Assembly: GCA_022059125.1 (NCBI GenBank)
Contig: JAEUWY010000001.1
Location: 5,394,001 to 5,458,000, forward strand
Reading direction: 5' to 3'
DNA: 64,000 nucleotides
Source: Corynespora cassiicola
Taxonomy: Eukaryota; Ascomycota; Dothideomycetes; Pleosporales; Corynesporascaceae
Below, in pieces: positions 58,138-64,000 of the stretch (its first letter is position 1; each line of letters opens with the position of its first letter). Below the pieces are notes generated by a model that was not told where the DNA came from, searched no databases, and saw nothing but the letters and a program-made list of their open reading frames with translations. Made by a program: the position numbers and the translations under genes.

Positions 58138-60078
58138 GATGAGGGCATTGTTTTTATAGCTAATCTTATCGCATTGATGATCCATCGATTTGCAAATAGC
58201 TCAGTCGTGTTTGCTTCACTCATTGTCCACCTGCACTTGGGGGTGTGCTGAATAAGCAGGATGAAGCTAAACTTGTAATAGATTAGCTCTGTGGACAGTG
58301 CACGTGCATTTAAGTTCCTCAAAACGTTCTCACATCCCGAGGTCCATCAACACCACGCGCCTTCCAGCCAACGCTTTCGCATCATCTCCGTTCGTCATTG
58401 GTATTGATTCTGTACGTCTTCAAGGAACTCCACCGGCTCACCGTCATAAACGACATGACGCGCTGGACTCAATACAGTCCACTTTCCAGCTCGGACATCC
58501 AACACGACACAACCTTTTCGGATCAGGGCAGTTAATCGTGGAGCTGATAGAGCATTGGATGGCTGTCGCTAGTTGCAATAGCCGGATGGATGACTGTATC
58601 GTGGCAAAGGCTGAAGCAGCCGTATTCCACTCTTTATCGCACCAGTCTACTCACATCTCTCGTTAAGTGATACAATTTGGATACATGTCATTCAAAATTG
58701 TAGTAGCGCACTTACGCGTTGCTGGTCACCACTATAATACTCTGGGCGTATCGCGAGTGTTGTCTTCAGACTTCATTCGTGGGTCCATCAGCCGGTCTCT
58801 GGACTGCCCGTTAACCACGAATGGCTGATGGACAAAGGCAACGCCCCATAGCAAGCTCCCCATCGCCCGTGTCGAGCCGAGGCAGCTTTGCGAAAGCATT
58901 GCGGCTAACGCCCACTGATGAATGGGAAGCGCAAGTCTTCTCTGGCGTCCTTTCTCACCTCTGACCTCTTGTTTGCGAGATGGGCTGAGGTGGCCGTGGA
59001 TTGACGTTCTTTTTCAGCTTGTACACACTGTAGTATGGATATCGACATCACGGGGTTCATCAAACCTCATATCGATCCGGATTCCCGCAGCTGGAGAGCG
59101 AATGTGTATTGAGCATTCTGTAGGTTGGAGATGGGCCAAGAAGTGGGTTCGCTAATGCTCTACTTGTATAGGAGAGTTGGTGTCAATTAGGCTTCGCTCA
59201 ATCCTTAGTCTACCACGTCTTGATCTACTATACCAGGTGCCTATGAACCACCCGCGATTCCCGCGCGCTTGAAGCTCGGCTCCATCCGATGCATGTCTAG
59301 GTTTCCTGGGCCACGGCTATGTCGGCCCTTTGATTGGGTTCCGTTTCGCATTTAGGACCACGTGAACCTCAAACACAATCATTAGTGCCTCCATTTAACC
59401 AGGGCTGCAGCAAGGTGCAGTCTAGCGGATGACAGACGGAGCCAAGACGGTTGCACAAACACCGCGGAAGAACCTCGTTTCCACTTCGGAGAAACTAGAC
59501 TCGGAGCTTGAGGGATCGTACCATCTGGAGGCTGGAGAATCGCGCTATATTTTCTCCTCGGATGCAACAGCAATAACGACAGTTAATCCTTCCCGTAGCT
59601 TGTTTGCGTCAGCCGGCATCTACTGGCGCCGTGGAGACTGAGAACCGGTTCTATATATTGGCGGGATGTATGCTCTGGATAAAGGCATTCCGGACCGGAC
59701 AACCGCCTCCGCGTTAGAGAGTTACCAGACTGGGAGCCGCCCCACTCGCTTAGATCCACGCGTCCTGCTTATTAGTCGCGGATGCTATAAGAACATCCCG
59801 CGATGCAATTATCCCTCGCTGTTTTATGGTCTGAACCTCTCTCAGGTCTGGTGCTGATCTGTTTTCCTCAAAGAGCTCGAGCCTTTTCAGTTGAATATAT
59901 TTAGCAACCCGCAGCATTGCTAATCCCGCCATTTCCTTAAGTAGACTGGCATCTTCAAGACCGCATCTGTTACGGGACGTTCAATTTTGAAACAAATTCT
60001 CCTTTGATTCCTTAGATTCTGAGTAAGCAATGCCCTTATATGCCGCGTCGGCAATGATGTCTCTGTATAACCAACCAA
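58138..60078. other. Intergenic, 1.9 kb, no supported gene
   Basis: Short frames only. 59429-59641 (plus) reads as a 70-residue hydrophilic peptide with no partner. No repeats or tRNA seen. Confidence 0.55.
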
Positions 60079-62499
60079 ATGCCGGCATGGTTTCAGTTCA
60101 CTCTGGACGGTTTAGAACGCTTCCAAACAGTATACATTTCCGCAATGTTGCGAGCTACATCCAATGGCGACCGATATGAGCTCGCTAGCCCGACAGCCAT
60201 GCCAAAGGCAGGAGGGTTCCTCTGGAACCAGAAAATGATGATCCAAGTCACCTGCCGTGGATATGCAACCTCGCAATTCATGCAGCCCGAGCCAGCAAAA
60301 TATGCCCATGCACCGAACCTCGAAGCCAAGACGTTCATGCAGCCCGAACAAAATTACTATGCCCATCATCCTGGTCGATTCGTCTATGTCAAGGATGAAG
60401 AGACCGGAGAGCTGTTCTCCGCCCCATACGAGCCTGTACGTGCTCCTTTGGACAAGTTCGTATTTTCAGCCGGCAAAAGCGACATATCTTGGACCGTAGA
60501 GCATATCGGTATCCGCGTCGAAATGGGCTTTCTTCTGCCAACCCACGATGTGTCCGAACTCTGGACCGTCAAGGTAACCAACATATCTGGTCGACCGCGT
60601 AGGATCAGCTTATACCCATACTTCCCGCTCGGTTACATGTCTTGGATGAACCAAGAAGCGGAGTGGGACGACAAGGTAGGTGGTATCGTCGGAAGCTGCA
60701 AGACCCCATACCAAAAGGCGGAAGACTATCCCAAGACCAAACACCTCAAGGACAAGACCTACTTCTTGTGTGAAACAAGACCGGTTGCCTGGGAGGCTAA
60801 ACAGGAAGCGTTCGAGGGAGAAGGGGGTTTGCACGCTCCATCATCTATCAAGGAAGAGCAGCTCAGCAACAGTGATGCCAGATACGAGACCCCAACAGCC
60901 ATTGTTCAGTATCGTGAAACGTTGAACCCCGAAGCACAGAAAGAGTACCGTTTTCTCTTTGGTCCTGCATATGACCAAGCTGAGATCCTTGACGTACGAA
61001 AGAAGTATCTCAGCAAGGCTGCGTTTCAGAAGGCATCCGAGGATTACAAAGCCTATATTGAAAAAGGGAGTGGTTGCCTTCAGATCGAGACACCCGACAA
61101 GACCCTTGACAATTTTGTCAACAACTGGCTTCCTAGGCAGATGTATTACCACGGCGATGTGAACCGCCTAACGACCGATCCGCAAACACGAAATTATCTC
61201 CAGGACAACATGGGCATGAGCTACATCAAGCCTGATGTAGCCAGAAAAGCCATCTTGATTGCTGTGGGGCAGCAGGAAGAGACGGGCGCTATGCCTGACG
61301 GTATTCTCCTGGCCGAAGGAGCGGAACTAAAGTACATCAACCAGATTCCCCACACCGACCATTGTGTCTGGCTCCCTGTCGCTCTGGAAATTTACCTCAG
61401 CGAAACCGGTGACTACGCCTTCCTTGACGAAAGTGTCACCAGCATGCATGGAGATACATACACAGTATTCGAGCGCTTCAGTCGTGCCATGGACTGGCTG
61501 CTCTCTGCCCGCGACCACCGTGGTCTCTCATTCATCGCCCAGGGAGACTGGTGCGATCCGATGAACATGGTCGGACCCAAGGGCGTCGGCGTATCCGGAT
61601 GGCTCACCGTCGCGACCGCCTACGCACTCAACCTCTGGGCCGCCGTCTGCGAGCAAACCGACAAACCCGACATTGCAGCCAAGTACCGCGCAGGCGCCCA
61701 GCAAGTCAACGAATCCGCGAACCAGCACTTTTGGGACGGCGACTGGTACGCGCGCGGCATCACGGACAACGGAGTCACTTTCGGCATCAAGGAGGACAAG
61801 GAGGGCCGCATCTGGCTCAACCCGCAGGCCTGGTCTATTCTCGGCGGTGCCGCGTCCCCCGAGAAGATCGCCAAGATGCTGCCCCAGGTCGACGAGCACC
61901 TCAGCACGCCCTACGGCACGGTAATGTTCGCACCGCCCTACACAGCCATGCGCGAGGACGTCGGTCGCGTCACGCAAAAGTATCCCGCGCAGGGCGAGAA
62001 CGGATCCGTGTACAACCACGCCGCCGCCTTTTACGTGTGGTCGCTGTACACGATCAACGAGGCCGACCGCGCGTACAAGGTCATGCGCCAGATGATCCCC
62101 GGTCCCGATGAGAAGGACTACATCCAGCGCGGGCAGCTGCCCGTGTATATCCCCAACTATTACCGTGGGGGCTGGAAGGAGCTTCCGCGCACTGCGGGGC
62201 GCAGTTCGCAGTTGTTCAACACGGGGACTGTGAGCTGGGTTTATCGCGCGCTGGTTGACGGGCTTTGTGGGCTTCGGGGAGAGCGCGATGGTCTCAGGGT
62301 GTTCCCGCAGCTTCCGAAGGAGTGGCAGGGCATGAAGGTTACGAGGGAATTTAGGGGTGCTGTATTTGACGTTTCCATCAAGAGGGGCGACGTGAGCGAT
62401 GTTACGGTCAAGGTTGGCGGGAAGGAAATCGAGGGAACGCTCATCGAGAACGTCAAGAGCGGAGAGAGATACAGCGTTGAGGTTGAGATTCCGAAGTGA
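60079..62499 (+). CDS. GH94-type glycoside phosphorylase (glycosyltransferase 36-like)
   Basis: Intronless frame of 806 residues; the true start may be the Met at 60145, just before [20 protein letters not shown]. The N-terminal beta-sandwich contains [12 protein letters not shown], and the (alpha/alpha)6 barrel contains [52 protein letters not shown] and [12 protein letters not shown]. The last corresponds to the GDWND block that carries the general-acid Asp of cellobiose phosphorylases (here D near residue 489-493). The C-terminal end, [20 protein letters not shown], is the small sandwich usual in this family. The reaction class is phosphorolysis of beta-glucosides, giving sugar-1-phosphate; the substrate is unknown. 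No signal peptide, so likely cytosolic. Family members are mostly bacterial, and absence of introns contrasts with the neighbours. Convergent with the MFS gene (92 bp). Confidence 0.88.
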   Translation: MPAWFQFTLDGLERFQTVYISAMLRATSNGDRYELASPTAMPKAGGFLWNQKMMIQVTCRGYATSQFMQPEPAKYAHAPNLEAKTFMQPEQNYYAHHPGRFVYVKDEETGELFSAPYEPVRAPLDKFVFSAGKSDISWTVEHIGIRVEMGFLLPTHDVSELWTVKVTNISGRPRRISLYPYFPLGYMSWMNQEAEWDDKVGGIVGSCKTPYQKAEDYPKTKHLKDKTYFLCETRPVAWEAKQEAFEGEGGLHAPSSIKEEQLSNSDARYETPTAIVQYRETLNPEAQKEYRFLFGPAYDQAEILDVRKKYLSKAAFQKASEDYKAYIEKGSGCLQIETPDKTLDNFVNNWLPRQMYYHGDVNRLTTDPQTRNYLQDNMGMSYIKPDVARKAILIAVGQQEETGAMPDGILLAEGAELKYINQIPHTDHCVWLPVALEIYLSETGDYAFLDESVTSMHGDTYTVFERFSRAMDWLLSARDHRGLSFIAQGDWCDPMNMVGPKGVGVSGWLTVATAYALNLWAAVCEQTDKPDIAAKYRAGAQQVNESANQHFWDGDWYARGITDNGVTFGIKEDKEGRIWLNPQAWSILGGAASPEKIAKMLPQVDEHLSTPYGTVMFAPPYTAMREDVGRVTQKYPAQGENGSVYNHAAAFYVWSLYTINEADRAYKVMRQMIPGPDEKDYIQRGQLPVYIPNYYRGGWKELPRTAGRSSQLFNTGTVSWVYRALVDGLCGLRGERDGLRVFPQLPKEWQGMKVTREFRGAVFDVSIKRGDVSDVTVKVGGKEIEGTLIENVKSGERYSVEVEIPK

Positions 62500-62591
62500 A
62501 GGATTCCAGTCTGAGCGCCTTCTGATGACAATTTCTTTTGCTATACGTTCTTTTCCGCCATTGATAGACGCATTCAAGCCGATCCAATCTA

Positions 62592-64000
62592 CTATGCGAT
62601 TTCTTCAGATGATCTTTCCAACTCGAGTGTCCAAAGGTGGTATTTTGACAAGGACCGCAGTTTCGGCCCATACCGGTATATCAACCAAGGCACAGGTACC
62701 ATTGCGAGAGCGATGAAGCCCAGCACACTCGAGGCCCACGGTGAGCCCAGCTGTACATACATTTGCCTGGCAAATAAGGGAAACACGGCGCTAAAAATCG
62801 AGCGAAGGACCGCATTTGCCGCCAGGGCACTCGCAGAAAAATGGCCGTAGCAGTCGGTGAGATAGGCATTGGTCCCGAGAAAAAGCATCACAAAGCCGAT
62901 GCCAAAAGGCACACCTGCCGCAATCGATACTGCCCAATGCATGGGAGGATTGGCGCTCCATCCAAACCAAAACAGCGCTATAGGAATGAACCATGCGATG
63001 ATTATGAGATGCGGTAGCCGAGCTTCGGGCTTTGGGCCCCCGAGCTTCTCCACAAATGCGCCATGCACATCGTTGATCCACGGGGAGCTTGCTGTCGCCA
63101 TAATCATGCCCAACCCGATTCCGAGGAACGAGAGGCCAGCCATGCCTTCAGTCCATCCACGCGACTGCTGGTAGACGAAGGGGTAGGCGGTGAAATCAAG
63201 ATACAATAGGCCCCAGACGAAGGCCGAGTAAAGTCCGAGAACGAAGAGGATGGGCTCGGTGAACAGCATGATCCACGGCCGTATGAGATTGGTTGAATAT
63301 TGTTCTTTGAAAGATTTACGCACCGTAGGGAAGCCGGCTTTTTTCATCTTCCATTCTAGCAGCACGGGGGCGTAGGTTTCAGGGACGAGGAATAGCATCA
63401 ACGTATAGACAACGCCGCAGACGATGGAGACGACCCAGTAGTGCCTGTTACTCGCGTTAGGTGGGCCTAATGAGGTACAGGTAAGCATACGTACCATCTC
63501 CATGTCAAGTACTGGCAAAACTTTAGTGGGCCTGGCATCGTTGAGGGATGGGGATCGCCTGCTCACCTGCGCAATGAACCCTCCTGCCACCGGCGCAGCA
63601 ACCGGCCCCAGCGAGCTCCCCGCCGTGAACAGCGCAAACGGCACAGACCGCTGACTCTGAGGCCAAATGTCCGCCAAAAACCCGCCACTATTCGTCACTA
63701 AACCGCCATCAGCATTGGGGGTTTAAACTCGACAAAGCAAACCCCTCCCGCCCACAAGAAGAAGAAGAAGAAGAAGAAGAAGAAGAAGAAGAAGAAGAAG
63801 AAGAAGAAGAAGAAGAAGAAGAAGAAGAAGAAGAAGAAGAAGAAGAAGAAGAAAACCAAGGTCTTTGCCAACTCACCAACAGGTGCCCCAAAAAACCCAC
63901 ACAAAAACCGCATCACCAACAACCCCTCCACATTCCGCGCGAGCGCACACCCAACCCCCAACCCCCAAAACGCAAACAGCGTAATGCGAAACACGAGCCG
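62592..64000 (-). CDS. MFS transporter, drug:H+ antiporter-like (5' truncated by window edge)
   Basis: Exons visible: >64000-63877, 63697-63567, 63511-63495 and 63444-62592. The 17-nt exon 63511-63495 is required to rebuild FIAQ-YLTWRW-HYWVVSIVCG, the standard block after the fourth to fifth span in DHA1 carriers. VRFSVPFA-like PQSQRSVPFALFTAGSSLGP and GPVAAPVAGGFIAQ are antiporter motif C-type sequence. At least seven further spans follow (for example PILFVLGLYSAFVWGLLYLDF split as PILFVLGLYSAF and WGLLYLDFTAYPFVY). Substrate unknown; drug, polyamine or metabolite efflux is typical. The intron 63698-63876 carries a long (TTC)n microsatellite. The gene continues to the right. Confidence 0.9.
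63756..63854. repeat. (GAA)n microsatellite inside an intron
   Basis: About 33 perfect GAA/AAG triplets, sitting in the 179-bp intron of the MFS gene. Confidence 0.92.

Noticed and set aside
62592..63698. Reading the MFS gene as one continuous exon through 63445-63566
   Set aside because: The read-through gives QVSRRSPSLNDARPTK, foreign to the family; two introns around a 17-nt exon restore the conserved block.
1..64000. CRISPR arrays, rRNA, complete transposons, prophage
   Set aside because: No regularly spaced identical repeats, no rRNA signatures, no transposase, reverse transcriptase or phage genes; the sequence is eukaryotic.

Overview
The window comes from a filamentous ascomycete nuclear genome (Pezizomycotina; Dothideomycetes is plausible but not proven). 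Evidence: introns of 45-70 bp with GTRNGT donors, CTRAC-like branch points and CAG/TAG acceptors; HET, Zn2Cys6, ankyrin-CorA and homeobox/C2H2 proteins typical of that group; GC-rich compact housekeeping genes alternating with AT-richer gene-poor stretches. I rebuilt exon chains by hand; splice phases close for every multi-exon gene listed, but no transcript data were available.

Layout. 1-5 kb: 3' part of a HET-domain incompatibility gene, convergent with an ankyrin/CorA-like membrane protein. 6.5-10.6 kb: mitochondrial ribosomal protein uL3m, then a fused Zn2Cys6/maltose-acetyltransferase-like protein. 10.6-17.5 kb: a 6.9-kb GC-rich stretch, full of simple repeats, with no gene I can support. 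17.5-24.6 kb: a Cys-rich protein with a variant six-cysteine cluster, an NAD(P)-binding epimerase-like enzyme, and a divergent Zn2Cys6 regulator. 24.6-36.3 kb: gene-poor, with one lipoate-protein ligase and a diverged four-copy tandem array near 34-35.2 kb. 36.3-50.9 kb: dense block of FAD monooxygenase, cytosolic methionyl-tRNA synthetase, Lto1-like protein, septin Cdc10/AspD, mitochondrial bL32m, Rud3-like golgin, small catalase-like protein, and a second variant-C6 gene. 52-58.1 kb: two zinc-finger regulators sharing an unusual finger array, one with a homeodomain. 60-64 kb: intronless GH94-type glycoside phosphorylase convergent with an MFS transporter running off the right edge.

How they relate. 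The 36-48 kb block is basic cell biology (translation, Fe-S maturation, septation, Golgi tethering, mitochondrial ribosome). The accessory ends hold self-recognition and regulatory families. Most notable: (i) two genes 30 kb apart share a six-cysteine motif CX2CX6CX5CX2CX17C, interrupted by an intron at the same codon; (ii) the tandem array at 34-35.2 kb; (iii) a GH94-type enzyme of bacterial character beside a transporter; (iv) the paired C2H2 genes. No rRNA, CRISPR or complete transposon was seen, and no confident tRNA.
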